Shown here piece by piece: positions 34,003 through 43,215 of a stretch of 64,000 nucleotides of DNA. Origin of the DNA: Archangium violaceum (lineage in GTDB: Bacteria; Myxococcota; Myxococcia; Myxococcales; Myxococcaceae). How positions within the stretch are numbered: position 1 is the stretch's first letter; each line of letters starts with the position of its first letter. Position numbers and translations under genes: made by a program. The stretch is taken from assembly GCF_016859125.1 (NCBI RefSeq), contig NZ_CP069338.1, forward strand, positions 1,860,001 through 1,924,000, given 5' to 3'. Under the pieces are notes generated by a model. It ran no database searches. It was not told where the DNA came from and worked only from the letters and a program-made list of their open reading frames with translations.

Positions 34003-35487
34003 ATGGCGAAGGCGAAGTACGTGCTGGCAGTGGACCAGGGCACCACCGGAACCCACGTCTCCATTCTCGATGACAAACTCCGGGTGGTGGGCAGCGCCTA
34101 CCGCGAGTTCACCCAGCACTTCCCCAAGCCCTCCTGGGTGGAGCACGACCTGGAGGAAATCTGGGCCACCGTCGAGCAGTGCATCCGCCGCGCCCTGAAG
34201 GACGCCGACCTGGAGGGCAAGGACATCTCCGCGGTGGGCATCACCAACCAGCGTGAGACGACCGGCCTGTGGACGCGCGGGGACGGCAAGCCCCTGGGCC
34301 ACGCCATCGTGTGGCAGGACCGGCGTACCTCGGAGCACTGCGCGAAGCTGCGCGAGCAGGGGGAGGAGCCCCGGGTCCGTCAGACGACGGGCCTGGTGTT
34401 GGACCCGTACTTCTCGGGCACCAAGCTCTCCTGGATGTTGGAGCACGTGAAGGGGGCCCGGAAGCGCGCCGAGAAGGGCGACGCGTGCTTCGGCACCATC
34501 GACACCTGGCTGGTCTACAAGATGACAGGGGGCCAGGCGCACGTCACGGATGTCTCCAACGCCAGCCGCACCCTGCTGATGGACGTGAGCAAGCTCCAGT
34601 GGGACGAGAGCATGCGCGACCTCTTCGGCGTGCCGGCCGCGTGCCTGCCGGAAATTCGCGGCTCGGCCGAGGTCTACGGCACCACGAAGGGCATGCGCGG
34701 CCTGCCGGACGGCATCCCCATCAGCGGCATGGCGGGGGACCAGCAGTCGGCCCTCTTCGGGCAGGCGTGCTTCACTCCCGGCGAATCCAAGTGCACCTAC
34801 GGCACTGGCGCCTTCCTGCTGATGAACACGGGCGACGCGCCGGTGTTCTCGAAGGCGGGCCTGCTCACCACGGTGGCCTGGCGCATCGGGGACAAGACGT
34901 CGTACGCGCTGGAGGGTAGCTCCTTCATCGCGGGTGCCGCGGTGCAGTGGCTGCGCGATGGCCTGAAGGTCATCAAGAAGGCCTCGGACGTGGAGCCGCT
35001 CGCCGCCAGCGTGAAGGAGAGTGGGGACGTGGTGTTCGTCCCGGCGCTCGCGGGCCTGGGTGCGCCGCACTGGCGTCCCGAGGCACGCGGCCTCTTCGCC
35101 GGCATCGACCGCTCCACCACGGTGGCCCACCTGGCGCGCGCGGCGCTCGAGGGCGTGGCGATGCAGATTCACGACCTCGCCGAGGCCATGCGGCGAGACA
35201 GCGGCCGGGAGATTCCCTCCTTCAAGGTGGATGGAGGCGCGTCGGCCAACAACCTGATGATGCAGTTCCAGGCGGACGTGCTCGGCACCGAGGTGGTGCG
35301 CCCGCAGAACCTGCAGACGACCAGCCTGGGGGCCGCCTTCCTGGCGGGCCTGGGAGCGGGCGTGTGGAAGGACACGGACGCCATCCGCAGCGCCTGGAAG
35401 GTGGGCAAGGTCTTCAAGCCGAAGATGAAGCCCGAGGCACGTGAACGGTACCTGACCAAGTGGCGGCGCGCGGTGGAGCGCGCCTGA
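34003..35487 (+). CDS. glpK: Glycerol kinase
   Basis: 494 residues from the ATG at 34003, preceded by TGAGGAGG. The FGGY signatures are clear: VLAVDQGTTGTHVSI (phosphate 1), AVGITNQRETTGLW, GQQSALFGQ-like GDQQSALFGQ, YGTGAFLLMNTG, and the C-terminal VDGGASANNLMMQFQADVLG. Length and motifs match GlpK, which phosphorylates glycerol to glycerol 3-phosphate in the cytosol. No glpF or glpD is seen nearby. Neighbours are the FHA gene (divergent, 98 bases) and the pterin dehydratase downstream. Confidence 0.93.
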   Translation: MAKAKYVLAVDQGTTGTHVSILDDKLRVVGSAYREFTQHFPKPSWVEHDLEEIWATVEQCIRRALKDADLEGKDISAVGITNQRETTGLWTRGDGKPLGHAIVWQDRRTSEHCAKLREQGEEPRVRQTTGLVLDPYFSGTKLSWMLEHVKGARKRAEKGDACFGTIDTWLVYKMTGGQAHVTDVSNASRTLLMDVSKLQWDESMRDLFGVPAACLPEIRGSAEVYGTTKGMRGLPDGIPISGMAGDQQSALFGQACFTPGESKCTYGTGAFLLMNTGDAPVFSKAGLLTTVAWRIGDKTSYALEGSSFIAGAAVQWLRDGLKVIKKASDVEPLAASVKESGDVVFVPALAGLGAPHWRPEARGLFAGIDRSTTVAHLARAALEGVAMQIHDLAEAMRRDSGREIPSFKVDGGASANNLMMQFQADVLGTEVVRPQNLQTTSLGAAFLAGLGAGVWKDTDAIRSAWKVGKVFKPKMKPEARERYLTKWRRAVERA

Positions 35488-35524
35488 GACAGCCGCCCCT
35501 CATTCGCGATAGGAGGAAGATCCG

Positions 35525-35836
35525 ATGGCCCACGACCGCACGCAGTTGACCCCCGAGGCCCTGAAGCAGTTCCTCGCCGAGCACCCCGAGTGGAAGCACG
35601 AGGGCGGGATGATCCGCCGCACCTATGAGGCGCCGAGCTTCCTCGCGGGCATCGACTTCGTGAGCCAGGTGGCGAAGGCGGCCGAGGCCGCGGACCACCA
35701 CCCGGACATCGACATCCGCTGGCGCAAGGTGACGCTGGCGCTCGTGACGCACGACGCGGGCGGGCTCACCTGGCGCGACACGAAGCTGGCGTCCGAGGCG
35801 GACACGCTGTTCGCCCAGGTGGTGAAGCAGGGCTGA
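35525..35836 (+). CDS. phhB: Pterin-4-alpha-carbinolamine dehydratase
   Basis: 103 residues, the standard size. It contains the family motif AADHHPDIDIRW with the catalytic His pair, plus the flanking LTWRDTKLASEADTLF. The enzyme dehydrates 4a-hydroxytetrahydrobiopterin in aromatic amino-acid hydroxylation. A phenylalanine hydroxylase is not nearby. Its stop overlaps the start of the barrel gene (TGATG at 35834-35838). Confidence 0.92.
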   Translation: MAHDRTQLTPEALKQFLAEHPEWKHEGGMIRRTYEAPSFLAGIDFVSQVAKAAEAADHHPDIDIRWRKVTLALVTHDAGGLTWRDTKLASEADTLFAQVVKQG

Positions 35837-37074
35837 TGCGGGCAGCGCTCTTCGCCGCCGCGTGGGTGCTGCTGACGGCTGGGGTGGCGGGGGCACAGGA
35901 CGAGGTGCCCGACGCCACCCGGCCGGAGCGGCTGTACCTCAACTCGGGCCTGCTGATGGGCTCCTCACGCGTGGTGGGGCTGGGCGGCGCCTACGTGGGA
36001 ATCGCCGAGGGCGTGGCCGGCTTCACCAACAGCCTGGCCGCGCTCGCCCAACGCTCGCCGGGGTTGGACAAGGACTGGGACGTGGGCGTCACCCTGTCCT
36101 GGTTGGACCTTCCGCTGGCGAAGGCCAAGGGCAAGGACCTGGACAACGACGGCCTGGCCGACGACGCCCCGACGACGCTGCAGCTGCTGGGCGCGGTCAT
36201 GCTGCAGTACCGCAACTTCGGCCTCGGCTTCTCGCTGCGCAACTACCAGGTCGGCTACTGCAACACGGTCCTCTGCGACACGAACGATCTCATCCGCGTG
36301 TCGCTCATCCAGTCGGCACTGGCCGGCGCGATAGCGCTGGGGCGCGACGACTTCATCCTGGGCTTCGGCATCTACAGCGCGCAGGCCGTCTTCAGCCACA
36401 AGCCGGAGGGCGACTGGCGCTACGGGGACACGGGCATCGCGCTGGACATGCTGTACCGGCCTCACGGACGGCCGTACCGGGTCGGCGTATCGGTGAGGCC
36501 CGAGGTGGTGGGCGCCTGGCGGCGGAGCACGGGGCAGGTGCCCTTCCTCGCGGGGCGGCAGCTCTACTCGGCGGTGGTATCGCCCGCGGTGCTGTCCCTG
36601 GGCGCGAGCTGGCGGCTGGGCGAGGGGGCCGAGCACTACAACCGGCTGTCCCCCGCGGCGCGCCGGCAGATTCTGGAGGGAAAGCACTTCGCGGAGCTGC
36701 CCGTCGAGGACGACCCGAAGGCCCTGGCGGGCCGGTGGCTCATCAGCGCGCAGGCGGACTTCATCTCGCGGGTGGAGAACGCGGTGTCGGTGCACTCGTT
36801 CACGGCGCTCACCGAGCCGAAGAAGGTGGGCGCGTCGGCGATGCTTCAGCCGCGCCTGGGCGTGGAGCACGAGACGTGGCCGGGGCGGCTGCGTACGCGG
36901 CTGGGGGCCTTCATCGAGCCCTCGCCCTTCGCCGGTCACCTGCCCAGGCCCCACCTGACGGGAGGCTTCGAGCTGTTCCTCTTCCGCTACTGGGATGACT
37001 GGGCGCTCACGGCGTCCTTCGATGCGTCGCGGCGCTACTCCAATTTCGGCGTCTCGGTGGGATTCTGGCGCTAG
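35836..37074 (+). CDS. Putative outer-membrane beta-barrel protein
   Basis: 412 residues with a signal peptide (LFAAAWVLLTAGVAGAQ). The N-terminal part has SRVVGLGGAYVGIAEGVAGFTNSLAALAQ, a typical start of FadL/UPF0164-like barrels. Alternating strands run to the end, which is NFGVSVGFWR. It is probably an outer-membrane transporter or pore. It overlaps the pterin dehydratase gene by one base. Confidence 0.7.
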   Translation: MRAALFAAAWVLLTAGVAGAQDEVPDATRPERLYLNSGLLMGSSRVVGLGGAYVGIAEGVAGFTNSLAALAQRSPGLDKDWDVGVTLSWLDLPLAKAKGKDLDNDGLADDAPTTLQLLGAVMLQYRNFGLGFSLRNYQVGYCNTVLCDTNDLIRVSLIQSALAGAIALGRDDFILGFGIYSAQAVFSHKPEGDWRYGDTGIALDMLYRPHGRPYRVGVSVRPEVVGAWRRSTGQVPFLAGRQLYSAVVSPAVLSLGASWRLGEGAEHYNRLSPAARRQILEGKHFAELPVEDDPKALAGRWLISAQADFISRVENAVSVHSFTALTEPKKVGASAMLQPRLGVEHETWPGRLRTRLGAFIEPSPFAGHLPRPHLTGGFELFLFRYWDDWALTASFDASRRYSNFGVSVGFWR

Positions 37075-37083
37075 GAGCGGGAT

Positions 37084-37362
37084 TCAGCCGCGGCGCCCTG
37101 GCCGGCGTCTCGCCGCCTGACGTCCCCCAGGCAGAGGCCGGACCACGGCCTCCAGGTGCGCGGAGCGGAGCGGTCTCGCCGCCTGGGTGCCCACCTCACT
37201 TCCATCCTCGGGAAGGGGGCGGTCTTCTTCACGCCGCTGTGCCGGTGTGCTGAGCAGGCGGGAGTCCGGCTGCCAGTCGAACAGGAGGATGGCGATCAGC
37301 ACCATCACCACCACCGTGCGCCGAAAGGAAGGGGAGTCCTGGAGGAGCAGCTGCGGGTTCAT
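37084..37362 (-). CDS. Small membrane-anchored hypothetical protein
   Basis: 92 residues from the ATG at 37362 (GGAG upstream; a TTG four codons earlier is in frame). It has one hydrophobic helix near residues 16-30 (TVVVMVLIAILLF) and an Arg-rich C-terminal tail. The tail composition (RRRPGRRG) may be low-complexity coding or read-through. The gene is not strongly supported. Confidence 0.35.
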   Translation of the reverse strand: MNPQLLLQDSPSFRRTVVVMVLIAILLFDWQPDSRLLSTPAQRREEDRPLPEDGSEVGTQAARPLRSAHLEAVVRPLPGGRQAARRRPGRRG

Positions 37363-37392
37363 TTGAATCTCCAACAGCCAGACCTCGCGCTT

Positions 37393-38469
37393 TCAGCCCG
37401 CCTGCTTCAGGAACGTCGCCAGCTTCTCGTAGGCCACCGCCAGCGCGGGAATCGGCGCACTCTCGTTCGCCTGGTGCGCCTGCGCCGTCTCTCCCGGCCC
37501 GAAGTTCACCGCGTCCACGCCGAGCTCCGAGAAGCGCGCCACGTCCGTCCACGCCTGCTTCGAGGCCGCCGGTAGCCCCGTCAGCTTCATCAACTGCTGG
37601 AACAGCGGGTTGTCCGCGCACACCCTGCCGCTCGGCGCCAGGTCCGTGAACTCCACCTCCGCCGCGTCTCCCACCAGCTCGCGCACGTCCTCCTGCGCCC
37701 GAGCCACCGTCTTCCCCGGCGCGAACCGGTAGTTCAGGTTCAGCTCGAAGGCCTCCGGTATCACGTTGCGCGCACGCCCTCCCGAGGCCTTGGTGATGTT
37801 CATCACCTCATAGAAGGTGAACGCATCCTGCACCACCTCGCGTCGGGGAAGCGCCAGCAGCCGCGCCAGCAGCGGCCCCGCCTTGTGGATGGCGTTCTCC
37901 CCCTGCCAGGGCCTCGCCGAGTGCGCGCTCCGGCCCTTGAACTTCAACGTCACGTGCAGGCTGCCCACGCACCCCACCTGCACCACGCCGTCCGTCGGCT
38001 CCATCGCGATGCCGAACTTCACCCGCTTGAGCTCCGGACGCGTCTCGAACAGGGGCCCCAGCCCGCTCTCCAGGTACGGGCCCTCCTCCCGCTCGTAGAG
38101 CACCACCACCAGGTTCACCGGCAGCTCCGCGCGCGGCAGGTCCTCCGCCAGCGCCATCATCACCGCCAGCCCGCCCTTCATGTCCGAGGAGCCCAGTCCG
38201 AAGACGCGCTCGCCTTCGATGCGCGGCTCCCGGTCATGGGGGTGCGCCGGCACCGTGTCCAGGTGCCCCACCAGCGCCACCGTGGGCCGCGCATCCTGCA
38301 GGCTCCCCAGCACCAGCGAGTGCCCCAGCCGGAACACCTCGCGCGGTGGGAAGTGCGCGTGCGCCCAGCGCTCCACGTGGTCGGCGATGGCGCGCTCCTC
38401 ACCGATGGGACTGGGGATACGGCACAGGGCCAGCGTGGATTGCGCGAGACGGTTGGCGAGATCGCTCAT
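37393..38469 (-). CDS. dapE: M20 peptidase-family desuccinylase, probable succinyl-diaminopimelate desuccinylase
   Basis: 358 residues. All dinuclear zinc ligands are visible: VGHLDTVP (His, Asp), GSSDMKGG (Asp), EREEGPY (catalytic Glu plus ligand Glu), AMEPTD (Glu) and the C-terminal AHQANE (His). DapE hydrolyses N-succinyl-LL-2,6-diaminopimelate in lysine and peptidoglycan synthesis. dapD, the step two reactions earlier, is at 48152 on the same strand. The stop of thiD lies 20 bases upstream. Because a thiamin-salvage deformylase (YlmB) is in the same peptidase family and thiD adjoins, a salvage role cannot be fully excluded, but the sequence resembles bacterial DapE more. Confidence 0.8.
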   Translation of the reverse strand: MSDLANRLAQSTLALCRIPSPIGEERAIADHVERWAHAHFPPREVFRLGHSLVLGSLQDARPTVALVGHLDTVPAHPHDREPRIEGERVFGLGSSDMKGGLAVMMALAEDLPRAELPVNLVVVLYEREEGPYLESGLGPLFETRPELKRVKFGIAMEPTDGVVQVGCVGSLHVTLKFKGRSAHSARPWQGENAIHKAGPLLARLLALPRREVVQDAFTFYEVMNITKASGGRARNVIPEAFELNLNYRFAPGKTVARAQEDVRELVGDAAEVEFTDLAPSGRVCADNPLFQQLMKLTGLPAASKQAWTDVARFSELGVDAVNFGPGETAQAHQANESAPIPALAVAYEKLATFLKQAG

Positions 38470-38489
38470 GAAATCGTTCTACCAGCCCT

Positions 38490-39290
38490 TCAGGACATTG
38501 TTGCCACCGTGTGGGCGTGGTTGAGCGGTCCATGGCCCCGGCCGAAGCCGGGCGCGCTCCTGAGCGCCTCCCGCACATAGGCATGGGCGCGGGCGACCGC
38601 CTCGTACAGAGGGAGTCGCTGCGCAAGCCCCGTCGCGATGGCCGAGGCCAGCGTGCACCCCGTGCCGTGAGTGGAGGTGGTATGGATGCGCGGGCCGCAG
38701 AACTCCTGGCGGCCCTCATGCGTCAACAAGAGGTCGCGCACCTCCTCTCCCTCGATGTGCCCCCCCTTCAGCAGCACGGCCCGTGCACCCAGCCTCAGGA
38801 GTCGTTCCGCCGCTTGATCCTGCTCGGAACGGGTCCGAATCCGCATGCGGACCAGCACTTCGGCCTCCGTCGCGTTGGGCGTGATGAGGGTGGCGCGCGG
38901 TAGCAGGATTTCAATCAACGCCCCTTCGGCCCCGGTCCCCAGAAGCTTCGTGTCCCCCTTGGCCACCATGACGGGATCCACGACGAGCGGGACCTCTGGA
39001 GCGTGCGTGTCGAGCTCTTCGCGCACGGCGGAGATCACCTCCGCATTGCTCAGCATGCCGGTCTTCAGCGCGTCTGCCCCGATGTCCTTCAGCGTCAGGG
39101 AGATCTGCTGACGGATGAACGCAACCGGCACTTCATGGACGGCATGAATACCACGGGTGTCCTGGGCCGTCAGGGCAACGATCGCCGTCGCCGCGTAGCC
39201 GTTGAGCGCCGTCACCGTCTTGATGTCGGCCTGTATGCCCGCGCCGCCGCCCGAATCGGAGCCGGCGATGATCAGCACGCGTCCCTTCAT
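38490..39290 (-). CDS. thiD: Hydroxymethylpyrimidine/phosphomethylpyrimidine kinase
   Basis: 266 residues. The start VLIIAGSDSGGGAGIQAD, the middle DALKTGMLSNAE and DPVMVAKGDTKLL, and the end HGTGCTLASAIA with the anion hole Gly-Thr-Gly and catalytic Cys-containing segment are all present. ThiD phosphorylates 4-amino-5-hydroxymethyl-2-methylpyrimidine (HMP) twice. It also activates the 2-methoxy analog bacimethrin. It closes the minus-strand run amidohydrolase, thiZ, thiX, thiY, thiD. Gap to thiY is 34 bases. Confidence 0.93.
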   Translation of the reverse strand: MKGRVLIIAGSDSGGGAGIQADIKTVTALNGYAATAIVALTAQDTRGIHAVHEVPVAFIRQQISLTLKDIGADALKTGMLSNAEVISAVREELDTHAPEVPLVVDPVMVAKGDTKLLGTGAEGALIEILLPRATLITPNATEAEVLVRMRIRTRSEQDQAAERLLRLGARAVLLKGGHIEGEEVRDLLLTHEGRQEFCGPRIHTTSTHGTGCTLASAIATGLAQRLPLYEAVARAHAYVREALRSAPGFGRGHGPLNHAHTVATMS

Positions 39291-39324
39291 GTTCCGCCCA
39301 TCCTCTGTCCAACCCGTGGCGAGC

Positions 39325-40338
39325 TCATCTCACCACATTGATGAATGCGTCAGCGCTCTTCAGGGAGCCCTTCAGACGGCCTTCCCTCTGCAACCAGGCG
39401 GAGATCTCCTCCCAGGTCTTCGCATCCTGGGCACCAAACCTGACGCCTTCCTCCTCCATCCAGGGGAGCAACATCCGTAACGCCTGCTCTTCTATCTCCG
39501 CATCGAGTGGGAAGCTGCTGCTCTGCTTCTCCAGCAGGAGCTTCAAGGCCGCGGCCTGATTCGCCTTGGCCCATGCGTAGCCCTTCGCCATGGCCCGGAG
39601 CATGGCCTCCACCGTCGCGGCATCCTGGCTGGCGGTCTGCTTGCCGGTGATCAAGACCAGCTCATAGTAGTTGGGTACACCGAACTCGGTGGGAGCGAAG
39701 TAGCGGACCTTGACGCCCTTCTTCTCGAAGAGGGGTTTCTCGTGGTTGACGAATGCCCCCGTGACAGCCTGTACACGCTGAGTGGTAACGGCCGGAAGCA
39801 GATCCCACGAGACATCGGTCATCACCACCTTCTTGGGGTCCCCGCCCGCCGCCCTGACCATGGAGCTCACCAGGCTGATGCTCAGAGGGGTGCTGGGGTA
39901 GCCCACCTGCTTGCCCTCGAGCTCCTTCGGACTCTGGATTCCCGAGCTCTCCGGTACCATGATCCCATTGAGCGGCCTCCGGACGATGGCGCCCACGGAG
40001 ACGATGGGGATTCCCTCCTCCTGGGCCAGCAGCACATCCGGGGCGTAATAAAGGGCAAACGTCTCACTGCCCGCGCCCACCAGCTTGATTCCATCCGTCG
40101 GGTTGTCGGCGGGCATCTTGATGTTCACATCGAGCCCCTCGGCCGAGAAGAAGCCCTGCTGGTCCGCGGCCAGAATGGGGATGTGGACGGCATTCGGGTA
40201 CCAGTCGAGCACCACGGAAACCTTCTTCAACGTCCTGCCCTGGCCCTGAGGCCCCGCGGGGGGAGGGCTCCCCTTCTTGTCGGTACAACCCACCATCAGG
40301 AGCAGGAACAGACAGCTCATCGCCAATGCGCGCAGCAT
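39325..40338 (-). CDS. thiY: NMT1/THI5-like pyrimidine-binding lipoprotein of a ThiXYZ-type ABC importer
   Basis: 337 residues with a lipobox (LLLMVGCTDKK, Cys at ~18). The mature part starts with VSVVLDWYPNAVHIPILAADQQGFF, the classic NMT1/THI5 opening, and has GSETFALYYAPDVLLAQEEG and IQSPKELEGKQVGYPSTPLS. It is the substrate-binding component. In other bacteria this family binds HMP or formylaminopyrimidine. The binding site Trp/Tyr pattern is visible but specificity between HMP, its formylamino form and bacimethrin cannot be read. Confidence 0.88.
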   Translation of the reverse strand: MLRALAMSCLFLLLMVGCTDKKGSPPPAGPQGQGRTLKKVSVVLDWYPNAVHIPILAADQQGFFSAEGLDVNIKMPADNPTDGIKLVGAGSETFALYYAPDVLLAQEEGIPIVSVGAIVRRPLNGIMVPESSGIQSPKELEGKQVGYPSTPLSISLVSSMVRAAGGDPKKVVMTDVSWDLLPAVTTQRVQAVTGAFVNHEKPLFEKKGVKVRYFAPTEFGVPNYYELVLITGKQTASQDAATVEAMLRAMAKGYAWAKANQAAALKLLLEKQSSSFPLDAEIEEQALRMLLPWMEEEGVRFGAQDAKTWEEISAWLQREGRLKGSLKSADAFINVVR

Positions 40339-40356
40339 GTGAAACTCCTTCCTGGG

Positions 40357-41112
40357 TCAGGTGCGATCCTGGTGGCGGTAGGCCATGAGCCTACGCTCTC
40401 CCCAGGCCACGAGGATGAACAACAGGACTCCCATGATGGCCAGGATGAGCACGGATGCGAACAACTCGGGAGTCTTCAAGGAACTGCTTGCCCTCCGCCC
40501 GAAGATGCCCAGCCCCGCCTGACCCCCCAGCCATTCACCAATGACGGCACCAATCACACTGATGGTCGCGGCCTGCTTCAGTCCGGTGAAGAAGTGGGGC
40601 AAGGCGCTCGGTGCTTCCACCATGCGCAGAATCCGCCAGCGGTCCGCTCCGGACGCATGCATCCAGGCGAGGAGATCCCTGTCCGCCGAGCGCAATCCAT
40701 CCGCCGTGTTCACCGCAACGGGAAAGAAGGTGATCAACACGACGACCGCCACCTTCTGGGTGAAGGAGTAACCGAACCAGAAGAGAAAGAGCGGCGACAG
40801 CGCGATGACGGGGATCGTTTGAGAGGCCACGATCACCGGGTAGACGACTCGATTCACCACCGGAGAGAGGTGCATGGCCGCGGCCATGGCCACCCCCAGG
40901 ACGATGCTGATGATCAACCCCACGAGCGTCTCCGCCAGGGTGATGGGCAGATGCTCCAGCAGCAGGGCCTCCCTCCATGTCCAGAACGCCGAGGCGATCT
41001 GCGAGGGCGCGGGCAGGATGAAGGCGGGTATACCGCCCAGGCCACAGAGCAACTCCCAGGCGAGGATGAAACCCGTGAACAGGCCGATGAAGGAACCGTA
41101 ACGCCTCAACAC
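40357..41112 (-). CDS. thiX: ABC importer permease, ThiX-like
   Basis: 251 residues. It has about six membrane helices (first at ~9-27, GLFTGFILAWELL) and the EAA loop around HASGADRWRILRMVEAPSALPHFFTGLK, typical of BPD-type permeases such as SsuC and ThiX. The start overlaps the ATPase stop by seven bases (41106-41112). It forms the membrane channel of the pyrimidine importer with the neighbours on both sides. Confidence 0.9.
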   Translation of the reverse strand: MLRRYGSFIGLFTGFILAWELLCGLGGIPAFILPAPSQIASAFWTWREALLLEHLPITLAETLVGLIISIVLGVAMAAAMHLSPVVNRVVYPVIVASQTIPVIALSPLFLFWFGYSFTQKVAVVVLITFFPVAVNTADGLRSADRDLLAWMHASGADRWRILRMVEAPSALPHFFTGLKQAATISVIGAVIGEWLGGQAGLGIFGRRASSSLKTPELFASVLILAIMGVLLFILVAWGERRLMAYRHQDRT

Positions 41113-41837
41113 ATGCCTACCTCTCGAAGGATGGCGGCCCGCCGCTCCATGACGATGGGGTCGGAGATCATCGCGTAGCTCCGTGGACGGGGCAGTCCCA
41201 CGGGGATCTCCACGCCTGTTCCCTTCAACACGTAGACCCGGTCCGAGAGAAGCGCCGCTTCCTCGGCATCATGCGTCACGAAGAGCACCGACTTGCCGAG
41301 CTCCTGCCACAGCCCGAGCAACCACGCCTGCATCTGGGCCCGGGTGAGCGCGTCCAAGGCACCAAACGGCTCATCGAGCAGGAGGATCGAGTGGCCTCCC
41401 AATACGGTCCGCAGGAAGGCGACACGCTGTCGCATGCCGCCCGAGAGTTGGTGTGGATACCGGTCTTCCGCTCCGCTCAGCCCGAACGTGGCCCACAGTC
41501 CACGGGCCCGCTCCCGCGCCTCGCGAGGACCCACCCCCTGCACCTCGAGCCCCGCCGCGGCATTCTCCAGGGCGGTCCGCCACGGCATCAGACAGTCACG
41601 CTGGGGCATGTAGCCGATCCGGCCGGGCGCGGGAGGAGCGCCCATGACCCGCACAGTCCCGGAACCCGGCGCGAGGAGGCCCGTGAGCAATTTGAGAATC
41701 GTGCTCTTCCCCGACCCGCTCGAGCCCACCAGGGAGACGAACTCGCCCGCCTGGACGCGCAGGGAGAAGGCCTCGAGCACGGGTTCGGCACCGTAGCGGA
41801 AATGGACCTGGTCCAGGAGCAGGTGGGGCTCATCCAT
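41106..41837 (-). CDS. thiZ: ABC importer ATP-binding protein, ThiZ-like
   Basis: 243 residues from the ATG at 41837. Walker A GSSGSGKST, Q-loop YMPQRDCLMPWRT, signature LSGGMRQRV, Walker B ILLLDEPFGALDA, and VTHDAEEAALL for the H-loop. It is the SsuB/TauB/ThiZ branch. The end overlaps thiX. The start lies five bases after the stop of the amidohydrolase gene, so all are probably one transcript. Confidence 0.92.
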   Translation of the reverse strand: MDEPHLLLDQVHFRYGAEPVLEAFSLRVQAGEFVSLVGSSGSGKSTILKLLTGLLAPGSGTVRVMGAPPAPGRIGYMPQRDCLMPWRTALENAAAGLEVQGVGPREARERARGLWATFGLSGAEDRYPHQLSGGMRQRVAFLRTVLGGHSILLLDEPFGALDALTRAQMQAWLLGLWQELGKSVLFVTHDAEEAALLSDRVYVLKGTGVEIPVGLPRPRSYAMISDPIVMERRAAILREVGMC

Positions 41838-41842
41838 GGTCG

Positions 41843-43174
41843 TCACTCCCGTCTGACGGCTCGAGCGGCCGGCACGTTCATCCGGTCCAGCACCCGGCGA
41901 AAGGCCAGATTGGCCTGCTCGAGAACCTCCCGCTCGTCGATCATCGTGAACTCCCGCTCCTTGTAGACCACACGGCCATCGATGATGACGGTCTCGACGC
42001 AACTCCCGTTCGCGGCGAAGACGAGGTGGGAGTAGACATGATCCTTGTTGCCCGGCATCAGGGGGGTGAACATCTGGTTCTGGGTGTTGATGATGACGAC
42101 GTCCGCCTTCTTCCCGGGTGACAGCTCGCCAGCATCGATCCCCAATCCCTTCGCGCCGTTGCGGGTGGCCATGCGAAGGACATCCGGCGCCTGCTGCAGG
42201 CTCGCATCCACCCTCGCGGCACGGTGGATGAGCGATGCGAACTTCATCACCTCGAACATGTCACGACTGTTGTTGCATTCGGCGGCATCATGGCCCAGCC
42301 CCACGTTGATGCCAGCGGCGAGCATCTCTGGCAGACGTGCGATTCCATTCCCCAGCTTCGCATTGGAGCTCGGATTGTGCGAGATGTGGGTGCGAGTCTC
42401 TCGCATGAGCGCGATCTCGGTGTCCGACAACCAGACGCAGTGGGCCGCGACACAGTCCGGCCCCAGAACGCCGCAGTCGTAGGCGACCTCGGTCGGCCGG
42501 CGGCCGAACTTCTGTTTGGAGCTCTCCACCTCACCCAGCGATTCGTTCAGGTGGATGTGGATGCCCGTGCCGAGCTGGTTGGCGAGGGCCCTCGCATCAC
42601 GCAGGAGCTGCTCGGAGGCGAGTGGCAACCACTCGATGCCGACGACGACCTTGATCCGCCCATTGGCCGCTCCATGCTTCGCCTTGAACGCGCGCTCATT
42701 GTCCGCCAGCGTGTCGAGCTCGTGCTCATCCGTGGCAACGTCGTTGGCGAGGACCGCGCGGATGCCAATCTTCTCCGCGGCATCCGCGAGCGATTCGAGC
42801 TGGCGGTACATGTCATTCACGGCCGTCACGCCACACTTGATCGACTCACTGTAGCTCGCGAGCGCGGCCCAGTACGCGGCCTCGGGGTCCAGCGCGCGGA
42901 TGATGGGATACCAGCACGTCTGCAGGTACTCCCACAGCGGCAGGTGGTCGCTATACCCCTTCCCCAAGGCGGTGTGATAGTGAAAGTCGACGAGACCGGG
43001 CATCACAATCCTCCCATTCGCATCGATGACCCGGGCGCCGTCTGTTGAAACGGGGGCATTCCCTACCTGGGAGATCCGATCTCCCTCGATGACGACCGTC
43101 CCGCCAAAGTGGACATCCCCCGCATCATTCATGGTCACGACGATTCCATTTCGAATGATGGTACGCTCGCTCAT
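41843..43174 (-). CDS. Metal-dependent amidohydrolase / deaminase (TrzA/MtaD/SsnA-like)
   Basis: 443 residues from the ATG at 43174, preceded by AAAGGAACTCGAG; the longer frame from 43204 is weaker. Metal ligands are visible as VDFHYHT (H-x-H), IHIHLNES, AAHCVWL and GLGHDAAECNNS, the usual His, His, His, Asp set of the cytosine-deaminase-like group. Members deaminate or hydrolyse amino-substituted heterocycles. It is the first gene of the thi-type importer operon. Since bacimethrin, HMP and 5-hydroxymethylcytosine all carry a 4-amino group, it could process or inactivate one of these; that is inference. It faces surE across only 41 bases. Confidence 0.82.
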   Translation of the reverse strand: MSERTIIRNGIVVTMNDAGDVHFGGTVVIEGDRISQVGNAPVSTDGARVIDANGRIVMPGLVDFHYHTALGKGYSDHLPLWEYLQTCWYPIIRALDPEAAYWAALASYSESIKCGVTAVNDMYRQLESLADAAEKIGIRAVLANDVATDEHELDTLADNERAFKAKHGAANGRIKVVVGIEWLPLASEQLLRDARALANQLGTGIHIHLNESLGEVESSKQKFGRRPTEVAYDCGVLGPDCVAAHCVWLSDTEIALMRETRTHISHNPSSNAKLGNGIARLPEMLAAGINVGLGHDAAECNNSRDMFEVMKFASLIHRAARVDASLQQAPDVLRMATRNGAKGLGIDAGELSPGKKADVVIINTQNQMFTPLMPGNKDHVYSHLVFAANGSCVETVIIDGRVVYKEREFTMIDEREVLEQANLAFRRVLDRMNVPAARAVRRE

Positions 43175-43215
43175 CTCGAGTTCCTTTGTCCCGATTTTCA
43201 TCACGAAGAGGCGTT

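Noticed and set aside
37393-38469. YlmB-type formylaminopyrimidine deformylase in the thi operon
   Set aside because: Adjacent to thiD and in the same peptidase family, but length and motifs fit DapE better and dapD is found beyond the block. Kept only as an alternative.
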